Shown one piece after another: positions 1-9,170 of a stretch of DNA of 64,000 bases. The notes below the pieces were generated by a model. That model was given only the letters and a program-made list of their open reading frames with translations. It was not told the origin of the DNA and made no database searches. Source of the DNA: Chaetoceros tenuissimus (lineage: Eukaryota; Bacillariophyta; Thalassiosirophyceae; Chaetocerotales; Chaetocerotaceae); the NCBI GenBank assembly GCA_021927905.1, contig BLLK01000038.1:1674001-1738000 (forward strand). Reading direction: 5' to 3'. A program made the position numbers and the translations under genes. The first letter of the stretch is position 1; each line of letters starts with the position of its first letter.

Positions 1-184
1 CTCCGCAGTAATCACACGATGGATAATCTGGAACTTCGGGGATTTTACGCATATCTTGCTTGCTTGAGTTTCCTACTTCTCCTTCCTCTGCAAGTTCTTT
101 CTGTTCAGTTTCAGAGTCTTCTGCGCTTTGGAGTTGAGCAGCTTTGGCTGCCAATGAGGATGTGCTGTAGTCGCTGTCTGCCAT
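1..184 (-). CDS. MYND zinc-finger protein, copy 0 (exon 1, cut by window edge)
   Basis: This stretch matches 4922-5105, exon 1 of the MYND gene ending at 3715, base for base as far as I compared. The reverse-strand start codon is at 184-182 and the frame runs off the left edge inside the first half of the zinc finger. Visible product: an acidic, Ser/Glu-rich N-terminus, then PDYPSCDYCG, the first Cys pair of the MYND finger. MYND fingers are usually protein-protein interaction modules. Everything after the first Cys pair lies outside the window, so it cannot be said whether this copy is intact. Confidence 0.75.
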   Translation of the reverse strand, partial: MADSDYSTSSLAAKAAQLQSAEDSETEQKELAEEGEVGNSSKQDMRKIPEVPDYPSCDYCG

Positions 185-440
185 TATGCTTGTCTCTTTG
201 CGTGCGCTATCGACTTCTATACTGCTATCTACCTTGGATCACTGTGCAAGAAGTGTAAATAGGAGTATTAATCAAATATATATACCTGTAGATGGTGAAA
301 TGAGTACACAAAAGATGCTTTTTTTTTACATTAGTAAGGTATTCACGGTGACTGCCTCAGTGTGTCTGTCTTGCATTGACGTCATTTTAGGCTATTTATC
401 TTGTCAATAATTCAGCATTGGTTTTCTCATGAAGCTATCG
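185..440 (-). promoter_or_regulatory. MYND copy 0 upstream region with TGACGTCA box
   Basis: Nearly identical to 5106-5370, except that about 26 bp present in that copy (near 5279-5304) are absent here (near 357). It holds the palindrome TGACGTCA at 377-384, followed by a block reading AGGCTATTTATC, which is conserved upstream of the other copies. TGACGTCA is the classic CRE/bZIP site. Homology with the other copy fades after about 440. Confidence 0.6.
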
Positions 441-1259
441 TTAGTTATCATGTAATACTCAATAGGGTCCTAATCTCAGTTTTCTCTTTTGATTTCGAGC
501 TCAGCTGATCTCTTCACTACTCCTACTAGCTCGTAAAGTAATACTCGGCTTCTATCTTGATACTCCTCAGCCAAGTAATCATGCTGGGTTTCCCATCTCT
601 TCGAAATACGATTGGAAGTTGCAAAAGCGTAACGTAACAGGGCTTCTCTCCCTAAGAACTCTTTGTCTCACTCAAATGCTCAAATAGGTTGATCGTGATC
701 CAAAAATCTGATAGTTGGTAGGTGCCTATCTGAGTTTCTCGTTTACCAAACTCTTTGAGCTTCTCTCTTGTCGAGCCCTTCTGAACCCTTAAGTACTACT
801 TGGCTTCTCTCTTGCCTAATCGTTTTTCTCTAAAGTACTGCAGATCATGTAGTAAATTACAGCTCTCGGTAGTGCTGGGTTTCCCCTTTGTTCGGAGTAG
901 ATTGAAAATTTGGCCAGCACGACTTGAGCAATTTCTATTTTTACATTGCCTTCTCTGTCAAGTAAGGCCTAATTCCTATCCTTTTTATCAATGTTCTCAT
1001 GTAATCTCAAAATATTATTCGTTATATTAGTGAAGAAAATAAATAATCAGACTATTTTCTGTATAAAGGATTGAGATTTTAAATAACTGGACTTTTCAAT
1101 AAAACTGTAATTCCTCTTTTCCGGAAAAATAAGAAGGGAAACCCATTTGATCTGACCAAGAAAGAAGCGTTCCGAGCTTACCTAAGGCAATCATCACATA
1201 AAAAGTTGTTTTCAAAGAAAAGCTTTCTCTCATAATTTTTCAAATCTCCAAAAGTAATC
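441..1259. repeat. Intergenic region with degenerate repeats
   Basis: No gene seen. A degenerate unit with GGGTTTCCC and 'agtactgca...agtaaattaca' occurs near 580 and 826-975 and again at 7168-7359. From about 1130 to the start codon at 1260 the sequence is a close copy of 8474-8601, the promoter of the paralogous gene, so this part is a duplicated promoter. Confidence 0.5.
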
Positions 1260-2840
1260 ATGAAATTCTCTACTCTCTTGTTCGCAGCATCTGCTGCTTT
1301 GCTTCCAACCTCCTTTGCAATCGAGGTAAGTATATGATGTGCTTGTCTGAACCAAACAAACAAATATAATGGGGAGATTTCATACCTTTAACTAACACTT
1401 TTGATTTATTGATTCATTATGCTTTAGGGATCTGCAAAGAAGTACCTTCGTAGTGGTGCTCTTTCTGCAATCAGTCCTTCTGATAGAAGCTTGGGTTCCC
1501 TTGATGATTGGTGCCCAGACGGCTTCACTGATCAGCTATGCATCAAATCAGGCAAACCTGGTGATTCTAATAATGTTGAACACCATGCTGCTTTTGAAGT
1601 TGTTCATAATACTAACACTGGTAATTACGATTGGAGCATTGACTTTACTGATTCTGCGGCCATTGCTCAAGATCTCGTTGGCAGTGACGCAGTCGCATTG
1701 AAGTATGCCATTATTCCTTCTAATGAATTCAGTATAGATGATACCTACTTCAATTATGGTGGAGGTTGCAAATTCAATCAGGGTGATGACTCCTCATGCG
1801 TCACAAATGTGTATCAGATCAGTGAAGTTAATGCTTGGGATTCTGTTGACCGCATAGCCTCTGGAACTCTCGCTCCAGGAGAGACTCTCGTGTGGTACCT
1901 TCACATTAACTTGGAGGTAAATGGTTCATCAGAAACTTCCTTTGCCCTGCCTTGTGCCACTGCAACAACAGTTGATCCAGACCTTGGTACATTTGGTGAC
2001 CAGATAGGTGTCTTAACCCTTCCAAGTCCACATCCAAGTACTTTGACGTTTACCGATACTACAGATGGTAGCAGTTATGATTTGACATTTGTTGATCCAT
2101 CTGATGGCGAATATCATTTCGATCATGTTAAACGTAATTCCCATGGATGGGGGTGGAATCTTTATTACACTGCTCCAACTGACCCTTGTACTACTCCTCC
2201 TGACGATCCTGAGCCTCCTGAGAATCCTCAACCTCCTCAGTGTAAGCCAGATGTTGTTATTGATAATTTCTGTACATCCAACATCGAAATTTTTGCTGGA
2301 CAGCACATCCCAGTGGGTATAGTCACTTTGGAAATGGCATACGGTGTTGGAGAATATTTATACACCGTTACCTTAAGTTTATTGGGTGAAGTCCCTAATG
2401 CATATCTCGAAACCAATCAGGAATCTTGTTCCATCAAACCTTATGTGGAGGATGGTGAAGAAGGCATCTGCGAGAATGTCAAGACTCAAAGTGGAGATTT
2501 GAGTAAGCCCATCAACAAGTTACCTATTGGAAAGTATGCCGATAAGTGTTGCCTTCCTCAAGAAGATATGTCTGCTTATGATCCTATTTTGATTGCGGAG
2601 GGTTCTGTAACTTATGGTAATCCTTCATCATTCCCTCTTGTAGTTCATTTGGATCTTATCATCGGATGTGTGGAGGATGACCCCGAAGGTGGTGAAGAAA
2701 ATAAATTTTATTATGAGACTGGATTCGCAATGGGCCCTCCTGACGGAGACTGTCCTTTCACAGGTGTGGAACTTCCAGTGAAACATGGATGGGGAATGGG
2801 AATTGAAATTGATACATCGACTCCAACTCTTACTCGTTAA
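1260..2840 (+). CDS. Secreted protein of unknown function, signal peptide plus two Cys-containing domains
   Basis: Two exons are proposed: 1260-1325 (22 codons; donor GTAAGT at 1326) and 1428-2840 (acceptor TTTAG ending at 1427), phase 0, giving 492 residues. Exon 1 encodes a hydrophobic signal peptide ending near SFAIE. Exon 2 begins with a KKYLRS segment, possibly a propeptide, then a first domain with paired Cys residues (DDWCP, DQLC, YGGGC). A Pro/Asp/Glu-rich linker (about residues 245-265) follows, then a second domain with several Cys including a CC pair. I recognise no family. A start-to-YGGNC paralogue lies at 8602, sharing promoter, signal peptide and intron position. The product is likely secreted or cell-wall associated. 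Confidence 0.8.
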
Positions 2841-3714
2841 GTCTCTTCTTTCCTAACTCCTCAATCCTCTTGTCTTCTTTGAAGCCTTGATGATTCGACT
2901 CATTTTGCATTAATACATATTTGACCCGCATACTGCCAAAGACTTACATTTAAATACTTAGTAACACAACCGATTATCCAAAAAGTAGCTTTGTAGCTAA
3001 GGTTTGAAACCTTCACCACGACAACACGTTAGAATTAATTTGTTGGATTCTTCATGTGTGGCGATCAATGTCTAGTCGATACTTCTCAGAAAGTCTTGAC
3101 TAGACAAGTTCCTTCTGAATCAAATGACACGACGCTGTGTTGTATGAGAAGAAGAAGTATCGTAAGCTATGGCAAAACTACGGAAGCGCTGCAATCTGAA
3201 TAGAGCAGCTTCGACAGCTAGTGATGTGTCTTTTGATTTCCAGTCATGATTCCACCTCCATATTTCTTTTTCCAATCGTCACCTGCACTAAGTCACAATT
3301 CTCGTTCTAGATAAGCTGATGATGTTAGTAGGAGTATTTGTTTGGAATATAAACTTTATTAGAGAAGTTTTGATGTTTCCTTTTTTTCTTTTTTTCATGT
3401 TCTCTTGTTGACAAGTCACTCTATAGGCTATTTTCACGTTTGGACAGGTAGGAAGGACCCTTCAGCATGTGTTTATCCAAATGGATTTTGGAACTGCATG
3501 ATTTTACAATAATGATGACTTGAATAAAATACAATACACTTATTACATATGATTGTTCCTATAGATAAAAAAGTAATGATTTCATCTTATTCAATCTCGA
3601 GCAATTGACCCCTTCATTCGAAATAGAATTTCCCGTTCAACTGATTTCCGACAATGCATATTATTCTCTATGTAAAGTATTACAAATGACATGAATCCAA
3701 TACAGTATTCAATT
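2841..3714. other. Intergenic, nothing recognised
   Basis: Convergent-gene spacer of about 870 bp between the secreted-protein gene and the MYND copy 1 gene. It holds T-rich runs near 3370-3400 but no coding frame, RNA gene or clear repeat that I can support. Confidence 0.5.
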
Positions 3715-5105
3715 TCACTTCTTTCTATTCTTTCCCCTCTTCCTTCCCTTTTTACCACCTCGGGCACTTTTGGTTCCGACTGTAGTCTTTCTCCCTTTGG
3801 AAAAGAAGTTCTCTCTAATCTGTCTCATCTCATTTGAATCTAAATCACCCCCTTTCTTGATAAACCCCTTTCCTAAAGTAATTGCCATACATTCATAAAT
3901 TTCTTTCTTTGATGTATCGAGTTCAAATAACTGCGTAATATCTCCAATGTCAATACCAAATTCTTTCATTCGTAATTCAATCATTGCAGTGAAGATGAGT
4001 GTTTGACTTTCAACATTAATCTCATCCGGGGTATCCCTCGATGAAAAATTGTTGATTACATCTTTCATTTGAGCAATGATCCATTTTGCTTGCTCTACAG
4101 CTTTCTCGTCTGCTTCTTTGGAAGATCCGAGTAAAATTGCCTTGGCTGCTTTCTTGTTGGCGAATACAAACGTCCATCCGTTTGCAATATCTTTGGCAGC
4201 CTTTTGGATTCGCCAGAATTTATCCATATCATTATTTCGTACAGCCTGTGCACCCAAGGTCTGAAAGAGTTCAATGACCTTTAGGGATGCTCTAAACCAT
4301 GTTTCAAATGCCTCATCATTGCTTCTCAGATATTGTTTGACGCGATACCCATCGATACAACTAAAAATGTTACCCGGAATGTTTCGTTTACCGCGAAAAA
4401 GGGTACACTGAACACACTGGACAATACTTACAGGAATGCCACGTTCAAAACGGTATTTGACATCGGTGAGATCACAAGAGAATATATTCATTAGCTTTTC
4501 ATTCAGCCCCAAGTCCAAAGCTTTCTTGTAGGGACCATTTTCATCTAATCCTTTTAGTAATCCATTTTCCATGAGATTCTGAAATGTCATGATGGTTTCT
4601 ACATGAGGCGCAGGTAAAGGACACATTTCACTCAGGTTTTTGTGAAATACACTGGTACAATATTCATCGCATAATGAGATAAACGATTCCGCCTTGGTTT
4701 TGCATATCTCTCTTCCATCTTCAAACAATTGGCTTTATGCCCATTCGGAGCTTTCCAATGCTTCTTTTGGCATTCCTACAGTAACGATGACAGAATGGGA
4801 ATGAGAGAGTTTCTATTCGGAATAAAGGCTTATTCGTTCACAGCAAAAATCGGTTCACTTACCTTGGAACAGTAATATGCGCTGCGACATTGTGAACAAA
4901 AGAGTTTCCCAGCGAATTCTTCTCCGCAGTAATCACACGATGGATAATCTGGAACTTCGGGGATTTTACGCATATCTTGCTTGCTTGAGTTTCCTACTTC
5001 TCCTTCCTCTGCAAGTTCTTTCTGTTCAGTTTCAGAGTCTTCTGCGCTTTGGAGTTGAGCAGCTTTGGCTGCCAATGAGGATGTGCTGTAGTCGCTGTCT
5101 GCCAT
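3715..5105 (-). pseudogene. MYND zinc-finger protein, copy 1, frameshifted
   Basis: Exon 1 is 5105-4863 (81 codons), intron 4862-4776 (GTAAGT...TGTAG), exon 2 4775-3715. Exon 1 has CDYCG and FCSQC; exon 2 opens with ECQKKHW and GHKANC, completing a MYND finger (C-x2-C, C-x2-C, YC-x3-C, HW, H-x3-C). A helical domain of about 300 residues follows, shared by copies 2 and 3 and not assigned to a known family, then a Lys/Arg-rich tail. The summed exon length is 3n+2. Copies 2 and 3 read KMEEICKTKA or KMEKICKTKA here, while copy 1 has two extra bases (within about 4707-4713). The finger frame therefore stops near 4632 and the long downstream frame is left without an ATG. Either a recent pseudogene, an unrecognised splice, or a sequencing error. 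Confidence 0.7.
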
Positions 5106-5365
5106 TATGCTTGTCTCTTTGCGTGCGCTATCGACTTCTATACTGCTATCTACCTTGGATCACTGTGCAAGAAGTGTAAATAGGAGTATTAATCAAATAT
5201 ATATACCTGTAGATGGTGAAATGAGTACACAAAAGATGCTTTTTTTTTACATTAGTAAGGTATTCACGGTGACTGCCTCTTTCGCAGTGTGTTTGGCAGC
5301 GTTCGTAGTGTGTCTGTCTTGCATTGACGTCATTTTAGGCTATTTATCTTGTCAATAATTCAGCA
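4922..5365. repeat. Direct repeat of 1-418
   Basis: This segment repeats the first about 418 bases of the window (exon 1 and promoter of the MYND gene), offset 4921, with one 26-bp length difference near 5279. It is evidence of a recent tandem duplication whose unit includes the secreted-protein gene region. Confidence 0.85.
5106..5365 (-). promoter_or_regulatory. MYND copy 1 promoter with TGACGTCA box
   Basis: TGACGTCA lies at 5325-5332, about 220 bp upstream of the start codon at 5105, followed by the shared AGGCTATTTATC block. The same pair is found at 377-384 and 13505-13512. Confidence 0.55.
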
Positions 5366-6090
5366 TTGGGTTCTTTCATGAAGCTATCGCGAGTTGGTCG
5401 GCTAGATAAAACCCCTCATGAAATATCTTAAAATACTAATCAAATTGCTTTCGAGCAAGAGTTAAGCCAATATGAGACTTCAAAAAGGAACAAATAGATG
5501 CGTTCATGTATGTGTCAAATGCATTATTTCATAAAGTATGTCTTTTTCATTTTCAAAAATGTTTAGCTGACGATAGACAATACTGAAACCTTTCATTATT
5601 TTATGTGCAATCTTTGGAATAGCCTCAATCAAATTCTCTAAAAAAACAAAATGATATAAGTGATTGAATCAAACAAGAAATACGCTCATCATTCTTATGG
5701 AGTCAACAGTCTCCTATCAATGTCCATATCAACAAAGAGCAGTTGTTGCTATACTTTGACGCATGTAAGATGAAGTGTAGTTCGTATCATGATAGTTATC
5801 CGAGTGATGAGAATTCCTTTCAGTTGGAAATGGCCTTTTCGTAACGCTATTGAAACGTGCGAACCCTTCCTGGGTTTCCCCTTCCATTGGGTTTCTCCTT
5901 TTGTAGGGTTTCCTTATCGATCGTGCAGTAGAAAGATTAGTACCGTACTTACTCATCAGTCCCCTCAAATAATGAAACGAAAGAAGGAAACATTTCAATC
6001 GTAATTGAACATAAATACTTATCTCCCCTAAACAATTTTAACTCCAATATCGACCTCAAAAAAAAATAATATCCGAAAATAGAAAGTAAA
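5366..6090. other. Intergenic, repeated GGGTTTCC motif only
   Basis: No gene seen. At 5870-5915 the word GGGTTTC occurs three times in close succession. The same word recurs near 584, 880 and 7215 in other spacers. The last 80 bp are the presumed promoter and 5' leader of ISCU. Confidence 0.45.
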
Positions 6091-6785
6091 ATGTTGTCAA
6101 AGTTATCCACAGTCTCAAGAATTGCAACTAGAGAAACATCACGTCTCGCAGCAAGAAGTTCCACATCTACTTTGATGAAAAGAGGTTACCACGATAGTAT
6201 TGTAGAGCACTATGAAAACCCAAGAAATGTTGGATCTCTTGATAAGAATGATGATAATGTTGGTACTGTAAGTTTAAATCTCTATACAAGATACTAATGA
6301 GAGATGAGATGGCGAGTTGAGAAGTATCGAGTTGTGTGATGTAGTGTTGGTTTCAAGATGTTCCGATTGTTGTACAAAGCGATACTTTTTTCCGCTACGG
6401 AAGAAATGTATATATTTCTGTCATTATACCTTGACATATGCCATGTAGCACTGACAATCTCTTCTTCTTTCTACAGGGACTTGTAGGAGCACCAGCATGT
6501 GGTGATGTAATGAAATTGCAAATTAAAGTAGACGATGACGGAAATATTGTGGAATCAAAATTCAAGACATTTGGTTGTGGTTCTGCAATCGCTTCATCCT
6601 CTTTTGCAACTGAATGGGTAAAAGGAAAGACTGTAGATGAGGTACTTGCAATCAAGAATTCAGATATTGCAGCACATTTGAAGCTTCCTCCAGTAAAGCT
6701 TCATTGTTCCATGTTGGCAGAGGATGCAATTAGAGCTGCTGTATCTGATTTGAAAAATAAACAAGAGAAAAAGAAGAGTGTATGA
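6091..6785 (+). CDS. ISCU: Mitochondrial iron-sulfur cluster scaffold protein ISCU
   Basis: Exons 6091-6267 and 6477-6785, phase 0, 161 residues; intron 209 bp (GTAAGT...CTACAG). ISCU is the scaffold on which [2Fe-2S] clusters are built in the mitochondrial matrix by NFS1/ISD11 with frataxin. Evidence: an Arg/Ser-rich N-terminus typical of a mitochondrial presequence, then HYENPRNVGS, GAPACGDVMKL (first cluster Cys), FKTFGCGSAIASSS (second), and LPPVKLHCSMLAEDAI, which joins the LPPVK chaperone-binding motif to the third Cys. Length and motif order are normal for the family. The C-terminus is Lys-rich. The cysteines are all present, so it should be functional. Confidence 0.97.
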
Positions 6786-7352
6786 AAAACCCACACCATA
6801 CATTTTAGATTGATGATTACATATGATTTGAAGAAGCATTGATTTATTTCAAAATGGCAAGGTACAGATCGGATCAAAGATTAGGTATTTTATTACTACT
6901 TACATTAGCCGTAGGAATATTAAAGTGTTGGTCAAAATTCAAAGATTACAGTGGCCAACTTTCACATTTTTATATTTAATTATACTTTTCTTTTCAGTTA
7001 TATGATAAGTATCTTTAGATCGTAGACAACAATATTGGCGATCTATGAGCTTGCTCATGATTTTGATTTATTTTTACAAATGTTGTCTATTTCTCACAAT
7101 GTCGTATCAGACCCTTCTCTCTAGCCGGGTACTTCTTTCCCCTTACTCGGTTTCTCTCCTCCCAAATGCTAAAAGTACTGCAAAAGTGGAGTAAATTACA
7201 CTTGCTTGTTATTCTGGGTTTCCCATTTCTTATTGTGATTGAAATTGGATAAGAACTGTAATGTAGTACTGCAGACTTTTTTCATCCGCCAGCAGCTGCT
7301 CTACACTCTACACCTTGGATTGACCTCTTTACTTATCGCCTTCTCTATCAAG
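6786..7352. other. Intergenic with copy of degenerate repeat
   Basis: No gene. 7168-7359 resembles 826-975, including a shared end 'gccttctct.tcaagtaaggcc'. In this copy the segment is interrupted by the insertion element beginning at 7360. Confidence 0.5.
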
Positions 7353-7399
7353 TAAGGCCGCCCGTCACCGTGGGCGATATTTTTTATTTTTTATTTTCA

Positions 7400-7480
7400 A
7401 AAATGTCCTCCCCAGCAAAACGATTTCTTCTGAATGACAAAATGTATATTTTGCAAACCGTTTGCTGAGGAGCACATTTT
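7400..7480. repeat. Hairpin 1 inside the TIR element
   Basis: 7400-7422 (AAAATGTCCTCCCCAGCAAAACG) pairs with 7459-7480, with a few mismatches, around a 36-bp loop. It sits directly inside the left terminal repeat. Confidence 0.6.
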
Positions 7481-7494
7481 CATCACCAACAACA

Positions 7495-7568
7495 AAAATA
7501 TGGCACCCCCCTCGCCTCGTCGTATTTTTTCCAAAAATACGACAGCAAGAAGGGGGGTGCCATATTTT
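7495..7568. repeat. Hairpin 2 inside the TIR element
   Basis: 7495-7512 is an exact 18-bp inverted repeat of 7551-7568, and an inner 11-bp stem (GTCGTATTTTT / AAAAATACGAC) extends it. RNA transcribed here would fold into a long stem. Function unknown. Confidence 0.75.
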
Positions 7569-8277
7569 TTCCAAGCCGAGCGTACGTATCTTACATACTA
7601 AGTTTGCAACACATCTTTTCATTTTTCATCAAACAACATCAATACATTGTTCATATCCATCTTGTTTTTTAATATATAAATGTGCATTGCAACTGCTTAT
7701 CTTGAGTTCTAATCGGCTCCTTGAACATTCAATCGATGGTGGGGCTTTCCAAGTGTTTCAATTGGAGAAAGTAGAAAAACTAGAGAAAGAAACAAAGCTG
7801 TCGTTCAACTTGTTCTTGTTCGCTCAACAAGAAGTCGCTTTTTCAGCAAATAGAAATATTATATCACTACCTCTAAATCATGTCTTCAGTTTATCTATAC
7901 ACTAGGATATCTGAAGAATAAAGAATCGTTCCTGGATCCACTTTTAGTACCAAATTTCTAAGCAAATACATCCCAACATACCATTGAAAATTGAACGTCG
8001 GCTTGACTTATGATGATTTACTACGAAGAATACTATCAAAACTATTCATTCTAAATTGATGTTTATTGACAAACAAATTCAATATACCTTACTATGTGTA
8101 TGTCTAGTGTTATTGCATGTGATTATTTCAATATCAACCAACGGTCATCAGATGGGTGAAATAAAAAAAGAAAAAATATCGGCCACGGTGTCGAGGACGG
8201 TTTTGAGGAGGGGAATATTTTTTTTTTTAAAATAAAAAATAAAAAATATCGCCCACGGTGACGGTCGGCCTAAGGCC

Positions 8278-8601
8278 TCAGTCCTGTCATTTCGTCGTAT
8301 CTTCTGGAGAGATTTATCCACTTTCTGGATTTCTAAGCTATTTTCTTCTCATGTAAAAATCGTTGGACCTTCTTTTGAAGGCAACTTTTTTAGAGAAACT
8401 CAATTCAATCTGTCCAAAAAAGAAGCGTTTGAAATATTTCAGTCAAACTTTGATGAGGTGCCATGAAGTTTGAAAAGGGAAACCCATTTGATCAGACCAA
8501 AAAAGAAGCATTCGGAGCTGTACCTAGGGTAATCATCACATAAAAAGTTGTTTTCGAAGAAAAGCTTTCTCTCATAATTCTTCAATCTTCAAAAAGTAAT
8601 C
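8278..8601 (+). promoter_or_regulatory. Duplicated promoter of the secreted-protein paralogue
   Basis: 8474-8601 is a close copy of about 1133-1259, including a conserved run up to AAAGTAATC just before the start codon. A shorter, diverged version of the same words (GTCCAAAAAAGAAGCGTTT) lies just upstream at about 8413, so the promoter segment was itself partly duplicated. Confidence 0.5.
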
Positions 8602-9170
8602 ATGAAATTCTTGTTCGCAGCATCTGCTGCTTTGCTTCCGACCTCCTTTGCAATCGAGGTAAGTACATGTTGTATTGTTCGATCAAGCAAATACATTTGT
8701 TGAGGAGCGAGATATCATACCCTGAACTAACACATCCATTCTTCAATCTCTAGGTCCCTGTAAAGAAGTACCTTCGTAGTGCTCTTTCTGTTTTGAGTCC
8801 TTCTGATAGAGGCTTGGGTTCCACTGATGATTGGTGCCCTGGCTTCACTGATCAGTTTTGCATCAAAACAGGCAACCCAACTGATGAAGGACCAGTTGAA
8901 TACCATGCTGATTTCACCGTCTCTCCTCTTAATTCTGATGGCAAATACGATTGGGTCGTTGAATTTAGTTCCACAAATAATGCTGATTTTGTATCAAACC
9001 TTTCTACTGGTACGGATCCGATCATGCTCAAGTATGCTATTATTCCAGCTGGTGAAAGCATTGACGCTTCGTACATCAAGTATGGTGGAAATTGCCAGAA
9101 TAGTCAGGAGGATAAATCCTACAGCCGATTCCGCTCCTGCTCCAGATTCTTCTGCTTCCGATACTGCTGA
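8602..9170 (+). pseudogene. Truncated paralogue of the 1260-2840 secreted protein, fused at its 3' end to a beta-propeller gene
   Basis: Exons 8602-8658 (19 codons) and 8754 onward; same intron position and near-identical signal peptide (ending SFAIE) as the gene at 1260. Exon 2 follows the paralogue (KKYLRS, DDWCP, DQFC, YIKYGGNC) to about base 9096, where similarity stops. The frame then runs on through unrelated sequence to a stop at 9168-9170. From about 9115 a different frame (+1) encodes a beta-propeller protein. The natural reading is a recombination junction that put a new promoter, signal peptide and N-terminus in front of the propeller gene but out of frame. A very short intron could restore the frame (AG at about 9125), but no good donor is visible. 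Confidence 0.65.

Larger units (their letters stand above)
7360..8270. mobile_element. Non-autonomous TIR element, 911 bp
   Basis: Perfect 36-bp terminal inverted repeats lie at 7362-7397 and 8229-8264, beginning CCGTCACCGTGGGCGATA and continuing in T-rich sequence. The outer bases GGCCG(C/A) extend the match. TAAGGCC flanks both sides (7353-7359 and 8271-8277) as a 7-bp candidate target-site duplication. The related spacer at about 960-975 has one TAAGGCC and no insert. A second, imperfect copy of the terminal motif lies inside at 8171-8200. No transposase frame is present, so mobility would need an enzyme in trans. The superfamily is not assigned. Confidence 0.8.

Noticed and set aside
7462-7905. 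147-codon forward reading frame inside the 911-bp element
   Set aside because: It runs straight through the hairpin and low-complexity sequence, has no domain features and is not a transposase.
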